Counted from the first letter of the stretch, positions 7,941 through 17,868 are shown. The stretch is DNA of 64,000 nt from Paenibacillus sp. USDA918EY (GCF_009870825.1 NZ_WTWY01000010.1:62001-126000); one strand, 5' to 3'. Translations and numbers: made by a program. The notes: generated by a model from the letters alone, not told the origin.

Positions 7941-9410
7941 TTACTTTTTACTGGCCAGGTACTCGTCCAACTGACGCTGCACCTCGGCTACATATTCATC
8001 GATGCCTGCCTTCTTCAGCTTCTGAATGGCCTTAGGATACCCCGTTTCAAAGTCCACAAAACCGGAACGGATGGCAGCCAAGTCCTTGCCCGTAACCTCT
8101 TTCAGGGCCGTTTCGATCGATTTGACTTTCTCGTTATTGAATCGGAAGCCGAGTGAAGCGGATCGGATCGCCTGGTCGTCCCAGCTCTTATATTTATCGA
8201 TGGACTCTTGCGATACATCCGGCCCGAACATTTGGTAATTTTGGTTTCTGAACATCCATTCATAGAAAAATTCGTTAGGAGTCAGTTTATTGATTCTTCC
8301 ATCCACAATTTCGTAGTCTTTGCCTTCGACGCCGTAGAGAGCAAACAAATAATTTTCCTTGGATTTATAAATCCAGTTAATGAACTTCATAGCACCTTCA
8401 GGATTCGGAGCGTTTATTGGTATGCCCAGAACCTCTCCGCCCGTGGCCGTAATATAACGCGGTTTATCCTCCGCTAAGAGGTACGTTTTAACTTTGGCAT
8501 TTGGTGCATTGGCTTTGATGGCATTAATGATTTCCATTTCCTTGCCCACGGAACCTTCAACCCATAAATACAAACCTGTTTGCATGCGGGAGTCTCTTTC
8601 ATTGTATTTAATGGTCAGATCCTCCGTGTATAACCCTGCTTTATACATTTCACGGTTAAACTTCGCTACTTTCTGGAAAGCCTCCGATTCATAATAACTA
8701 TACGCTTTTTTGGTGTCTTCCCCGAATACGACCAAATCCTCGGAGGCGATCCAGTTATATTGTTCGTCGCCAAAATACCTTGTTAGCGGTTTAAAAATAA
8801 TGTCGGCAGGCCCTTTCATTTCAGGGAACTTGGCTTTCGCTTTTGTTGCAAATTCTTTCAGATCATCGGCGGTTTTGATGTCGGTCATCCCCACGGCTTC
8901 GAGGATGTCCTGACGAACGGCGACCAGCTGATACATGGCGGAGGAAGGCGCGTACGCCGATGGAATGCCATAAACCTTGCCGTCAATCGTTGCGCCTTGA
9001 AGCTGTTCCTTCGGCAACACTTTTAACATATCCTGGCCATATTTCGCGATTAAATCATCCAATGCCATCGCTTGCTTCTTGTTCACGATCGTCGAAAGAT
9101 CCGGGAGACCGTCCCAATAAAGATCGATCGGTTCGTTGGCGGCCAGCATAATATCTTTTTGCTCCCAATATTGGGCCCACGGCACAAATACGACTTCTAC
9201 CTTCAAATTCAGATCGGCAGCCATCTTTTCGGCAAATTCATTTTTCAGAAATTCGCTCATCCGATCCGTTTCCTCACCAGGGTACAAAATCCGGATGGTT
9301 TCGAGCGCGGCTTTCTCTGTTCCTTCTTTTTTGTCGCTGCCGCATCCTGCCATCACCGAAACGGACGCAATCAATAAAACCAAAAAGATAAGCATTTTCC
9401 TTGCTTTCAT
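7941..9410 (-). CDS. ABC transporter substrate-binding lipoprotein (LplA-like)
   Basis: A 489-residue exported solute-binding lipoprotein. A signal peptide (MLIFLVLLIASVSVMAGCGS) ends in a lipobox with the modified Cys at about residue 22, followed by a charged linker. The mature protein begins ETIRILYPGEETDRM, and the length and C-terminal helix-rich pattern match the large Paenibacillus LplA/YtcQ-type carbohydrate-binding proteins. GGGAGGG lies nine bases before the ATG. It is the last gene of the minus-strand transporter operon. The ligand is probably the oligosaccharide or glycoside handled by the upstream DUF4832 enzymes. Confidence 0.9.
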   Translation of the reverse strand: MKARKMLIFLVLLIASVSVMAGCGSDKKEGTEKAALETIRILYPGEETDRMSEFLKNEFAEKMAADLNLKVEVVFVPWAQYWEQKDIMLAANEPIDLYWDGLPDLSTIVNKKQAMALDDLIAKYGQDMLKVLPKEQLQGATIDGKVYGIPSAYAPSSAMYQLVAVRQDILEAVGMTDIKTADDLKEFATKAKAKFPEMKGPADIIFKPLTRYFGDEQYNWIASEDLVVFGEDTKKAYSYYESEAFQKVAKFNREMYKAGLYTEDLTIKYNERDSRMQTGLYLWVEGSVGKEMEIINAIKANAPNAKVKTYLLAEDKPRYITATGGEVLGIPINAPNPEGAMKFINWIYKSKENYLFALYGVEGKDYEIVDGRINKLTPNEFFYEWMFRNQNYQMFGPDVSQESIDKYKSWDDQAIRSASLGFRFNNEKVKSIETALKEVTGKDLAAIRSGFVDFETGYPKAIQKLKKAGIDEYVAEVQRQLDEYLASKK

Positions 9411-9482
9411 GAATGATGACCCTCCCTAATAAAATGGTTAATCTATGTTAAAAGCCTGGATCGGCCAGTAACCATACCCCGT

Positions 9483-10379
9483 TTATTCCTTGACCGCGCC
9501 GGTCATGATCCCGTGCACGAAGTATTTTTGAATGTAAGGGAAAAGGAAAATGATCGGTCCGATCGTAATGACCGTAATCGCCATCTTCACGGTTTCTGCA
9601 GGTAAGGTGATGTTGCCTGAAGCCCCTGATGGAATGCGTCCGGAGCTAATGGCATTGACGTTGGACAAAATGTTGTAGAGATAATATTGCAGCGGAAATA
9701 AATCACGATCATTAATAAAGATCAGAGCATTCCACCAATCATTCCAGTACTGCAGCGCATACATCAGACCAACCGTAAGCAGCGCGGTTTTGCTTAGTGG
9801 AAGCGCTACCCTTACATAAATCGTAAAATAATTGGCCCCATCGATTTCGGCGGCTTCGTATAAAGAGGGGGAAACGCTTGCAAAATACGTACGGAGCAGG
9901 AACATATTCCACACGCTAAATATGGAAGGAAGAATTAAGGCCAAAATACTGTTCTTCAGTCCGTAATAATTGACGCTCACGATGTACCACGGAATTAAGC
10001 CGGCGGAAAAGATGATCGTAAAATTGCAGATAAAGGCAAGTACGTTGCGGTATCGCAGCTTTTTGATGGATAGGGAAAATGCGATCATGCTTGTAATGAG
10101 CAACGCGCCTACCGTACCCACAACGGTTACGAAAATGGTCACCCCGTAGGATTTTAATATTTTCATGCCGCTGTTCACAAAGATGTATTTATAAGTATCC
10201 ACGCTGGGACTCAGCGGAAAAATCGAATACCCGTTCCTCGCAATCGCCTGTTCCGAAGAAAAGGAGACGCTTAAGGTTAATAGAAGAGGATACAAGCAAA
10301 CGAGCGCAAATAAGCCGATGAAAACATATGCCACGCCGATCACCAATCTATCGCCAAGCAATCTATTCTTTCCCATCAT
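9483..10379 (-). CDS. Carbohydrate ABC transporter permease (YtcP/LplC type)
   Basis: A 298-residue inner-membrane permease with six hydrophobic segments. The EAA loop reads YEAAEIDGANYFTIYVRVALP, with the conserved EAA---G motif that contacts the ATPase. It ends YFVHGIMTGAVKE, the typical end of the YtcP group. It overlaps the preceding permease stop by one base (TAATG), so the two are translationally coupled. No ATPase gene is present here; such systems usually share a general MsmX/UgpC-type ATPase encoded elsewhere. Confidence 0.9.
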   Translation of the reverse strand: MMGKNRLLGDRLVIGVAYVFIGLFALVCLYPLLLTLSVSFSSEQAIARNGYSIFPLSPSVDTYKYIFVNSGMKILKSYGVTIFVTVVGTVGALLITSMIAFSLSIKKLRYRNVLAFICNFTIIFSAGLIPWYIVSVNYYGLKNSILALILPSIFSVWNMFLLRTYFASVSPSLYEAAEIDGANYFTIYVRVALPLSKTALLTVGLMYALQYWNDWWNALIFINDRDLFPLQYYLYNILSNVNAISSGRIPSGASGNITLPAETVKMAITVITIGPIIFLFPYIQKYFVHGIMTGAVKE

Positions 10380-11305
10380 TAAAATAGACCCTCTCCGTCA
10401 TTTATTTTCTTAGCAAATTGGTTTGCCCCCGTAATCAGGATCAATCCCATCACAGACTGAAGCAGCCCGATGGCCGTAGAGTAAGAGAATCCCAGCGTAC
10501 GCATCGACTGATAAACATACGTATCGATGACCGTGACCTCATCCGCCAAAACCGGGTTGTTGCCGACGATGCCGTAAATCATCCCAAAGTCGCCATAGAA
10601 AATCCGTCCGACGCTCAGCAAGCTTAAGACAATCATCGTCGGTTTCAGCATGGGCACGGTCAAATGCAGAATTTGCTGGAATTTGTTGGCGCCGTCGACT
10701 TTGGCCGCTTCATATAAGCTCGCGTCAAAGTTCGCCATCGCCGCCATATAAATGATGGAACTATACCCGCTCCATTTCCACACGCTCGACAAGATAATGA
10801 TCCATTTCCAATATTTCGGTTCCGAATACCAACTGATCGGATCCGCTCCAAAAAACTTCAGGATCTGATTGGCAACCCCCACGTCGGTGGAGAAAATGCC
10901 GTACAGGATCGCTCCCACGACAACCCACGAGATGAAATAGGGAAAAAACATCATGCTTTGAGCGATCTTTTTGTACGCTTTATGCCGGATCTCATTGATG
11001 AAAATCGCGATGCTGACCGGAATGACAATGCCTAAGATGAGGCTGAAAAAGTTAATATACAGCGTGTTGTAAGTAACCTTCCAGCCCATGCTGTTCGATG
11101 AAAAAAAGTACTTAAAATTGTCCAGACCGACAAATTTGCTGCCGAAGATGCCGTCAACGACGTTAAAATCGGTAAATGCCATCCATACGCCTGCAAAAGG
11201 AATATAGGAGAACATGATCAGAATAATAAGAGCAGGCACGCACATGAGATACAAGATTCTGTTCTTCTTTATTTCATATAGAAACCCCTTACCCGCTGAA
11301 TTCAT
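10379..11305 (-). CDS. Carbohydrate ABC transporter permease (LplB/YteP type)
   Basis: A 308-residue partner permease. NRILYLMCVPALIILIMFSY followed by IPFAGVWMAFTDFN is the usual LplB start, and the EAA loop is YEAAKVDGANKFQQILHLTVP. I chose the ATG at 11305 with AAGGTAG about eight bases upstream. The longer frame upstream of it (from 11377) adds non-homologous residues and overlaps the gene before. It heterodimerises with the next gene product to form the membrane channel. Confidence 0.88.
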   Translation of the reverse strand: MNSAGKGFLYEIKKNRILYLMCVPALIILIMFSYIPFAGVWMAFTDFNVVDGIFGSKFVGLDNFKYFFSSNSMGWKVTYNTLYINFFSLILGIVIPVSIAIFINEIRHKAYKKIAQSMMFFPYFISWVVVGAILYGIFSTDVGVANQILKFFGADPISWYSEPKYWKWIIILSSVWKWSGYSSIIYMAAMANFDASLYEAAKVDGANKFQQILHLTVPMLKPTMIVLSLLSVGRIFYGDFGMIYGIVGNNPVLADEVTVIDTYVYQSMRTLGFSYSTAIGLLQSVMGLILITGANQFAKKINDGEGLF

Positions 11306-11373
11306 TCCATCACTACCTTTGCATTGTGAATTGAGGATTTTGCAAACATTTGCAAAATCCTGAATTAAAACAA

Positions 11374-12633
11374 TCACGCTGTAACGCTGTGTTCAAGCTG
11401 CTCCTTGAGAAGATCAAGATCGATCACGGTACCGTTAACTCTTGCCTCTTCCGCCGCATAGGCCATCAGATGGCTTTCGACGGACATGTCGATCGAGGAT
11501 CTGCTGTTGAAATCGGCTTTCTCCAAATTTTCCAAAAAGTCGTTCATCAGACCGGTATCGCCGCCGTTATGCCCACCGTTCAAGGCTGCCGGGTGGATAA
11601 CCGTTTGCTGGCCGGCGTCGGCCATATTGGAGTTAAATCTTGTGACTTCAATGATATTCTTGTAATCATCCCCGCGAATTTCTCCATGCTCGCACATGAT
11701 TTTGAGCGTGCGGTGCATTTTATTGGTAAACCCGCTTAAATTAAACGTTGCCGTGACCCCGTTTTTAAACTCGATGACGGTCACCTGATGATCGCACACA
11801 TCGTTGTCCATCCGGTAAACGCAGCGCCCGTACGGACTCGTTTCCAGCGCCTGAAGCAATCCCTCTTCCGTCTGATCCGCCGAAACGACCGTAGCCGGCC
11901 ATTGCCCCCGTACCGGCAAATAGGCTTTTCTTGCATCGAAACGGCAGTCCGCAGCGACCTTGCAGTCCAGGCATCGTTCGGCGCTGCCGGCCGGCGCGTT
12001 TTCCTCTTTAAAATAAGCGAGGCTGCCATAGGAAGAGATTCGTTTCGCCCCGCTGTCCACCAGCCAAGCTAAAATATCCATGTCATGGCAGGACTTCTGC
12101 ATGATGATCGGACTCGCCAGATCGCTTCTTCTCCAGTTGCCCCTGACAAAGGAGTGGGCCATGTGGAAATTGCCGATGTTCTCGTTATGCTGAATGGTGA
12201 TGATTTTGCCGAGTTCGCCGCTATCGATGATTTTTTTGATCTCCGCAAAAAAATTCGTGTATCTTAGCACATGGCATACAATCACTTTGCGGCCTTTTTC
12301 GTTGGCTTTCCGCTGGATTCTCAAACATTCTTCGGGACTTGGCGAAATGGGTTTTTCGAGCAAAATATCATACCCGATATTAAGCGCTTCCATCGTTTGC
12401 GCATAATGGTCTCGATCCATGGAAGAAATAATAACGGCATCGCAAATTTTCCCCAGCCGGTAAAATTCGTCCACGGATGCGAATTGTCTCTCCGGAGGAA
12501 TCCGAAACTCGTCCGCCGCCGCCTTTCTTCTGCCTTCATCCGGTTCAACGACCGCGACGATCTCCTCGCTTTGGTAAGCATGTCTTGTGTAGATCATGCC
12601 TCTTTGTCCTGCGCCGATTAATGCTAGCTTCAA
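11374..12633 (-). CDS. Gfo/Idh/MocA family oxidoreductase
   Basis: A roughly 420-residue NAD(P)-dependent sugar or inositol dehydrogenase-like enzyme. The Rossmann motif KLALIGAGQRGMIY opens the protein; YDILLEKPISPSPEEC carries the conserved EKP, and HNENIGNFHMAHSFVRGNWR is an oxidoreductase C-domain segment. A cluster of cysteines (AERCLDCKVAADC) near the middle is unusual for the plain family but occurs in a Paenibacillus subgroup. I prefer the TTG at 12633, which is eight bases after GGAGG; the ATG at 12639 would be only two bases after it. It likely oxidises or epimerises the imported sugar. Confidence 0.85.
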   Translation of the reverse strand: MKLALIGAGQRGMIYTRHAYQSEEIVAVVEPDEGRRKAAADEFRIPPERQFASVDEFYRLGKICDAVIISSMDRDHYAQTMEALNIGYDILLEKPISPSPEECLRIQRKANEKGRKVIVCHVLRYTNFFAEIKKIIDSGELGKIITIQHNENIGNFHMAHSFVRGNWRRSDLASPIIMQKSCHDMDILAWLVDSGAKRISSYGSLAYFKEENAPAGSAERCLDCKVAADCRFDARKAYLPVRGQWPATVVSADQTEEGLLQALETSPYGRCVYRMDNDVCDHQVTVIEFKNGVTATFNLSGFTNKMHRTLKIMCEHGEIRGDDYKNIIEVTRFNSNMADAGQQTVIHPAALNGGHNGGDTGLMNDFLENLEKADFNSRSSIDMSVESHLMAYAAEEARVNGTVIDLDLLKEQLEHSVTA

Positions 12634-12679
12634 ATCCATAACCTCCAGTAAACTTGTATTTGTAAGGAAACCCTCTTGC

Positions 12680-13771
12680 CTATTCCGCTTCCGGAAGCTT
12701 AGGATCTTCCAATGGATAATATCCTTCCGGATCGTACGAATCCCATATATTCATAAGCGGATCTTCATCGGTGATTTCGACTTGGATCGTGCCGGCTTCA
12801 TAATATCCATCCTGATGCGGGTTTTGTATATTCAGGGGGATGTAAGAACGGTCCTCGAAAAAAAGTCCCAGACTGAGCGTATATTTTCCCGGCGGCATAT
12901 CCTGCAAGGGGATGATTTCGTTATGCACAAGATCCCCGGTCAACCATGAATGCGTTGCCGCAAACAACGGAAGTTCATAGGAAATCTCCCCCCGCTTTAG
13001 CTGCACCCATAATTGAAATTTCCGATATATTCTCGAGATGCCCGTGTTTACGAACCAAAATCGCAGCGGCAAGCTTCCGCGGCTGGATACGGTTTCCGGA
13101 TAAGTCAACCTTCGTAACGTCAGGTTATATCCGAGCCCCATATCCACGTTCGAGAGGGCCGCATGCCAGCGATACGCCTCGCGCCTGCAATGAGGACCGC
13201 AGACCGCATCGGTCACATGGAGGACAACGGGATCACTTTTCCATACCTTCTGCAGACGGTTTCTGGCAAAAGCCTCGCAGCATTCAATCCAATTCTCCTC
13301 GCTGCACTTCACCAGCAGGCCGAATCCACGGCTGCGTTCCCTTAAATGTTGAATGAGTCTATCATTCTGCACATCGGCAAGCAGCGTCTGCGTTTCGAAC
13401 GAATCGACATAGGCGTTCCATTCTTCCTTGCTGCCGGCCAAGGTCGATATCGCAACGGCTGTAAGGCGTCTGTCCGAGTCGATATGACTCCCGACTTTTC
13501 GGACGAAAGCCGCAAAACAATCGCCGGCTTCATCCTTAACCCATAAAGGCAAGTCCGGCGTCAGGACAAGAATAGGGTTGTTTGCCGTGCCGAGTGCTTC
13601 TTGGATGGCTTCAAGCCTATATTCCCCCCGGGCCGGTTCAAGTTCTTTCCATGAAAAGGAAACATAATCGAACAAGCCGCGGTTTGAAACATCATCCTTT
13701 TGGGATAAGGGCTCCGGCCGGATTTTTACGGTTTTGTACCTCTCGTAGTTTTCAAGCGAATATCGGCTCAT
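12680..13771 (-). CDS. Uncharacterised glycosidase-like protein (beta-sandwich C-terminus)
   Basis: A 363-residue protein without a signal peptide and with no family I can name firmly. The N-terminal part (FDYVSFSWKELEPARGEYRL, then NNPILVLTPDLPLWVKDEA) reads like a (beta/alpha)8 glycosidase barrel. The C-terminal third (LTYPETVSSRGSLPLRFWFVN and DMPPGKYTLSLGLFF) resembles the DUF4832 beta-sandwich of its neighbour two genes upstream. GGGAGG lies seven bases before the ATG. It overlaps the preceding gene by four bases (ATGA). I infer a shortened relative of the DUF4832 proteins; its catalytic residues are not recognised. Confidence 0.6.
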   Translation of the reverse strand: MSRYSLENYERYKTVKIRPEPLSQKDDVSNRGLFDYVSFSWKELEPARGEYRLEAIQEALGTANNPILVLTPDLPLWVKDEAGDCFAAFVRKVGSHIDSDRRLTAVAISTLAGSKEEWNAYVDSFETQTLLADVQNDRLIQHLRERSRGFGLLVKCSEENWIECCEAFARNRLQKVWKSDPVVLHVTDAVCGPHCRREAYRWHAALSNVDMGLGYNLTLRRLTYPETVSSRGSLPLRFWFVNTGISRIYRKFQLWVQLKRGEISYELPLFAATHSWLTGDLVHNEIIPLQDMPPGKYTLSLGLFFEDRSYIPLNIQNPHQDGYYEAGTIQVEITDEDPLMNIWDSYDPEGYYPLEDPKLPEAE

Positions 13772-15075
13772 CCGGTTACCTCCCTTAGATGGCTGTCAAC
13801 GGTCCTGCGAAATTGCTCCATATCCGCTTCCGTAATATAAGGCATGCTGCCGATCCGTCCGATGTCTTCTTTCAATACGATCATGCTTAACGTGTTAAAA
13901 CGTGCTCCCGTCTGCATATAGGCTGCAGCCGCTTTTTGCAGCGAGGTTGTAAATCCGCCGGGGCTGCGGACCGGATCGATGTTTCGGTCTCCAAAAACTT
14001 CATATCGCAGCATCCCGTCCCCTTCCAAGGTCGGATAATTGTAGAACTGTCGTTGAACGCGCACGATATTGCTTTTTTCGTTGTCCAAAAGAAGCGATAA
14101 CCGGGTATCATAAAGCCAGCTTGCGCTCCAGAAGCCTTTGATGGGCAGCTCCGGAAAATATTCGCCATAGAACTCCATGGCCATGGACATGGAATTTTTC
14201 AGCCGCTCCGGCGTATATCCGGGCCCGGATGGGATATGCAGCGCTAAAAGCATGTCCCCTTCCTGAAGTGCAGGCTCCCAATCCTTCTTCAGGATCGACG
14301 TCGTTTCTCTTTCAACGAACCCCATCGGATTGATCCGATGGGCTCTGATCGATTCACCGTTCTCCCGCCATTCCGAAATGAAACATCCATGCGGGTCATA
14401 TACATCATTCACTCCGTTTCGTTGTCCATCGCTGCGAAATTCTTCACCCGCATGCCGAAGAGCTATCACTTCTTGCGTGTCCACATGGCGGAACATGGTA
14501 AAGGGGTCCCCGAACCGGTATGGAATAAAATAAAACCGATCCAACAAAAAGATGGAGCAGGTATAAAAATTCATCGCCCACGGGAAATCGTGAACCTTGG
14601 CATCGCCGTGCTGCACCAGTTTTTCCAATTGATGCTTCAAGGGCTGATGGGGAATCCGTTCATAATACGCTTTCGGTACGGAACGTTTCTGGAGCATTTC
14701 CATCGAAGGGACGACACAGGCCAACAGCAAAAGAAATGAATATAAATCTCCGTCTTGGTCCATGCATCCCGGAGTCATATTGGTATAGCGGGTCTCGTCG
14801 CAGCGATTGCGCGCAGAGCACATCTCTTCCACTAGAAATTTGGTGAAATGAAATAATACGGCATGGTGCTCAATCTCTTCGATTCCGCGAACGAGCCGCT
14901 GCCGGGTATGTTCAGGAATTTGATAATGCTCAAAAAGTTCGGACAGAAAATCGCGCGGAATGAGATAAGACTTGTGATCCGGATGATAGCGGTTATATTT
15001 GGCTTCCAATCCTTCAGGCAAATAATCAAAATTACAGATGGCTGTACACTCGTTAAAATCTAGCTGCCTCTCCAT
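13768..15075 (-). CDS. NAT_N/GNAT_C-type acyltransferase domain protein
   Basis: A 435-residue cytoplasmic protein. It resembles the two-domain 'acyltransferase domain-containing' proteins of Bacillota (an N-terminal helical NAT_N-like region and a C-terminal GNAT-like region) found beside sugar operons. Visible features are the helical opening DFNECTAICNFDYLPEG, the central LHIPSGPGYTPERLKNSM and the C-terminal PEGLPIKGFWSASWLYDT-like segment (ELPIKGFWSASWLYDTRLS). I chose the ATG at 15075, which follows GGAGGGAAGAAGGGA and overlaps the upstream stop by 23 bases. Its acyl donor and acceptor are unknown; in this operon a sugar or aglycone acceptor is likely. Confidence 0.6.
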   Translation of the reverse strand: MERQLDFNECTAICNFDYLPEGLEAKYNRYHPDHKSYLIPRDFLSELFEHYQIPEHTRQRLVRGIEEIEHHAVLFHFTKFLVEEMCSARNRCDETRYTNMTPGCMDQDGDLYSFLLLLACVVPSMEMLQKRSVPKAYYERIPHQPLKHQLEKLVQHGDAKVHDFPWAMNFYTCSIFLLDRFYFIPYRFGDPFTMFRHVDTQEVIALRHAGEEFRSDGQRNGVNDVYDPHGCFISEWRENGESIRAHRINPMGFVERETTSILKKDWEPALQEGDMLLALHIPSGPGYTPERLKNSMSMAMEFYGEYFPELPIKGFWSASWLYDTRLSLLLDNEKSNIVRVQRQFYNYPTLEGDGMLRYEVFGDRNIDPVRSPGGFTTSLQKAAAAYMQTGARFNTLSMIVLKEDIGRIGSMPYITEADMEQFRRTVDSHLREVTG

Positions 15076-16417
15076 TCCCTTCTTCCCTCCGTTTAACGAT
15101 GACCTTACCCATCGGGTAATACCCTTGCGTATATCCCTCGATCGCCAGCCGGACATTTCCGATTTCCTTCACGCCGGTTTCGATGCCGATGTCCAAACGA
15201 TACTCTCCTTCGGACATTTCTTCCGGCAAAACGAAACATTCTTCCCAGGCGATGTCTTCGTCCGGCAGCCATTCCCTAATATCCTCTCTGCTATGGAGCG
15301 CATAGGTTTGATCATGGCCGGTGAGCCTCACCACGAGCGGATAACGATTATAAATCGGAGCCACTCCCACGTTGGCCCACAAAGCACGGATTTCCAGCTC
15401 TCCCCCCGCCTTCACGACGGAGTCGTATGTAAATTTCCTTAATTCAAAGCGGTATCCCATCTTATTCAGCCAGGCTTTGACCTTCTCTTTCCAAGGTTCC
15501 GGAACCACGGTTCCTTTGTTGTTAAAAGAAGTAATATGCCATTTCAGCGTTTCTTGAATGATATAATCGATATCCCAGCCCTGCAGATACCAGTCATTCA
15601 TATGCCAGCATGCTTCAAACAAAACCGGAGCCTTCTCCCAAGCATCGCCCATGTTAAAATTCTGGATATTCTGGGGGTAGAAATCGGTCATATGCGACCA
15701 CGCTTTGCCATGAAACCCTCCCATATCCCCCAAGCAATCGACGCGAAAGCCCACTTTGGCTTTACGGTCCTTGATGATCCGGATCGACATCGAGTCATGC
15801 AGCAGCGCCTGAAGTGGCGTGATTTTAAACCCGTCGAAGTAGGCGTCCGTAATTTGCTTAATCGCCTCCGGGTCCAAAAACTCGGTTCCCCCGCCCTCCC
15901 CCCAGGCCCCCACAATCGTCAAATCCACCGAACTGATGACCGGGTGCCCGTCAAACCGTGCGGCAAATGCCCTAATAAAATCAGACCAATACGCTGCATA
16001 CGGCGTTTCTTTCGGGTCTACTCTCCAGAAGGGAAAATCAGGTTCCTCCGGATATTCCGCCCGAAACCATGCCGGTATATCATCCTCTTCGCTTAACGCG
16101 TAAGGCGAACAACGAACCACTGCCGTGCAGCCGATCGATTTGGCGTAGTCCAGCTTTTCCTCCAGCACTTCCCAGTCGTACACCCCTTGAGCCGTTTCCA
16201 CGTCCCGCCAGCGCACGCTGCAGAAATACACTTTGCTGTCAGGATGGTTGCAGGTTTCGCTATCTTCCGTGAACTTATATTTTTCCTGCTCTTCCCCCCG
16301 ATTGTCGTAAATACGCTCCGGGTCCCCCATTAACCCCGGTGCTGCCGTAAACCCAATGCCCGGGTTGCTTATGAGGTCATCTAAAACAATTGGGTAAACC
16401 GTTACGGCTTTGTTCAC
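15053..16417 (-). CDS. DUF4832 domain protein, putative intracellular glycoside hydrolase
   Basis: A 454-residue protein without a signal peptide. The barrel part begins ISNPGIGFTAAPGL and contains YFCSVRWRDVETAQGVYDWE, similar to the start of beta-galactosidase-like clan A barrels. VDLTIVGAWGEGGGTEF offers a candidate acid/base Glu at the usual place. The C-terminal half (YRFELRKFTYDSVVKAGGEL, then ALWANVGVAPIYNRYPLVV) is a DUF4832 beta-sandwich. It starts at GTG with AGGGGG ten bases upstream and is the first gene of the seven-gene operon. Hydrolysis of an imported glycoside is inferred. Confidence 0.7.
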   Translation of the reverse strand: MNKAVTVYPIVLDDLISNPGIGFTAAPGLMGDPERIYDNRGEEQEKYKFTEDSETCNHPDSKVYFCSVRWRDVETAQGVYDWEVLEEKLDYAKSIGCTAVVRCSPYALSEEDDIPAWFRAEYPEEPDFPFWRVDPKETPYAAYWSDFIRAFAARFDGHPVISSVDLTIVGAWGEGGGTEFLDPEAIKQITDAYFDGFKITPLQALLHDSMSIRIIKDRKAKVGFRVDCLGDMGGFHGKAWSHMTDFYPQNIQNFNMGDAWEKAPVLFEACWHMNDWYLQGWDIDYIIQETLKWHITSFNNKGTVVPEPWKEKVKAWLNKMGYRFELRKFTYDSVVKAGGELEIRALWANVGVAPIYNRYPLVVRLTGHDQTYALHSREDIREWLPDEDIAWEECFVLPEEMSEGEYRLDIGIETGVKEIGNVRLAIEGYTQGYYPMGKVIVKRREEGNGEAARF

Positions 16418-16845
16418 GTCTTATCAGCCCCCTGCCAAGTACGAATCAGAGATCATATTTTGTTACGTTGTTGTTACGTTATTTTATTGCGTTTACTTTT
16501 GTTCTGTTTAGTGATTACATGTTAACCCATCCGAACGTAATACTGCAATATCAATTTTTAAAATTTAATAAATTTTCTAGTGCTAAAGCACGCAATATAC
16601 ATGTTATCATTGATTTTATCCTCGAATAAATATAAACTGAAAGAACGTAACACCATAACGCAACAAACCCGCGCAACAAAAAGCCGACAAGCCCATCATT
16701 GTTTACCATGTAACATTTCGATAAACTCTAGATGGTGATCAATGAATCAATTTCATAATGCCATCGTTTGCTTTTTAACCTTATATCGCTTCATTTTTAA
16801 ATCCATTATGAGATTGAGTAACTTAAAAGGAGATTGTGTATATAG
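16418..16845. promoter_or_regulatory. Divergent promoter region with AACGTAACA repeats
   Basis: This AT-rich 428-bp gap separates the operon from the LacI gene. TGTTACGTT occurs at 16461-16469 and 16472-16480 (11-base period). In the opposite orientation, AACGTAATA lies at 16534-16542, AACGTAACA at 16644-16652 and AACGCAACA at 16657-16665 (13-base period). ACATGT cores lie at 16517-16522 and 16599-16604. These are candidate binding sites for the adjacent LacI protein or another regulator. No gene is visible. Confidence 0.5.
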
Positions 16846-17868
16846 ATGAGTACGATTCGGGATGTTGCCAAATTAGCCAATGTATCCACCGCCACCGTAT
16901 CCAGAGTTTTAAACAATGATACGAAATATAAAATCACGGACGAAACGCGGGAAAGAGTGTGGCAAGCCGTTACGCAGCTTAACTATAAAATCAGCTCAAA
17001 TCCCAAGCGGAAGGTTTCGGCCAAAGATCATTCCGAACAGATGTCGCATGCCAAAATCGGATGCGTATTAAGCGTGACCAAAGACAAATACAACGATCCT
17101 TATTTCATGTCGATCTTATCCGGCGTGGAGGAGCGATTGCTCAGCGCAGGCTATAACCTTGCCTTTATTCGGACCGGCATTGAACTGAACGACAATAAGA
17201 TTTTATTCAACACCTTCAATGAGCCGATTACCGGTCTGATCCTCATGGAATCCTTAAACAACGAAACCTACGAGTACATCCGCAAGCAGGTGCCGTTTAT
17301 CGTAGGCATTGATACAGAACGCGAGGATATCGATAATGTGGGTTATGATCATTACCATGTTGCTACGATGGCCGTAAACCACCTTATTGAAAAGGGCCAT
17401 ACCCAAATCGGATATATCGGGGGAGGCGGATTTGGGGGCAATTTGAAAAACAGCCGCCGCTATCGGGGTTATTACGCCACCATGCATGCTGCCGGATTAA
17501 CCGTAAATCCCGATTGGGTGATGGATTGCATGTGGGATGAAACGGTCTGCATCGAACTAATCAATCGGTTATGTCAAACCAAAAATTACCCGACCGCTTT
17601 TTTCGTCGGCAGCGATTTAATGGCCATGGCCGCCCTCAACGGCTTGTACAACAACGGCATCTCCGTTCCAAATGAAGTGGCTGTTATAGGGCTGTCCAAC
17701 ATTGAGGTATCCAAATATTCCAACCCTCCGCTATCTACGATCGATGTGCCAACCAAAGAAATCGGCATGGTCGCCGTCGATAACTTAATAGACAGAATCA
17801 ACGGAAACCAGCTGCTGCCTAAGAAAGTGATTTTGCCTACCCGTTTGGTATTGCGCAGTTCAACGTAA
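16846..17868 (+). CDS. LacI family transcriptional regulator
   Basis: A 340-residue sugar-responsive DNA-binding regulator. The N-terminal helix-turn-helix and hinge read DVAKLANVSTATVSRVLN. The periplasmic-binding-protein-like sensor domain follows, with KIGCVLSVTKDKYNDPYF, YIGGGGFGGNLKNSRRYRGY and a typical end VAVIGLSNIEVSKYSNPPLS. AAAAGGAG lies 12 bases before the ATG. It is divergent from the transporter operon and upstream of a secreted DUF4832 protein, so it probably controls both in response to the sugar released. Confidence 0.92.
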   Translation: MSTIRDVAKLANVSTATVSRVLNNDTKYKITDETRERVWQAVTQLNYKISSNPKRKVSAKDHSEQMSHAKIGCVLSVTKDKYNDPYFMSILSGVEERLLSAGYNLAFIRTGIELNDNKILFNTFNEPITGLILMESLNNETYEYIRKQVPFIVGIDTEREDIDNVGYDHYHVATMAVNHLIEKGHTQIGYIGGGGFGGNLKNSRRYRGYYATMHAAGLTVNPDWVMDCMWDETVCIELINRLCQTKNYPTAFFVGSDLMAMAALNGLYNNGISVPNEVAVIGLSNIEVSKYSNPPLSTIDVPTKEIGMVAVDNLIDRINGNQLLPKKVILPTRLVLRSST

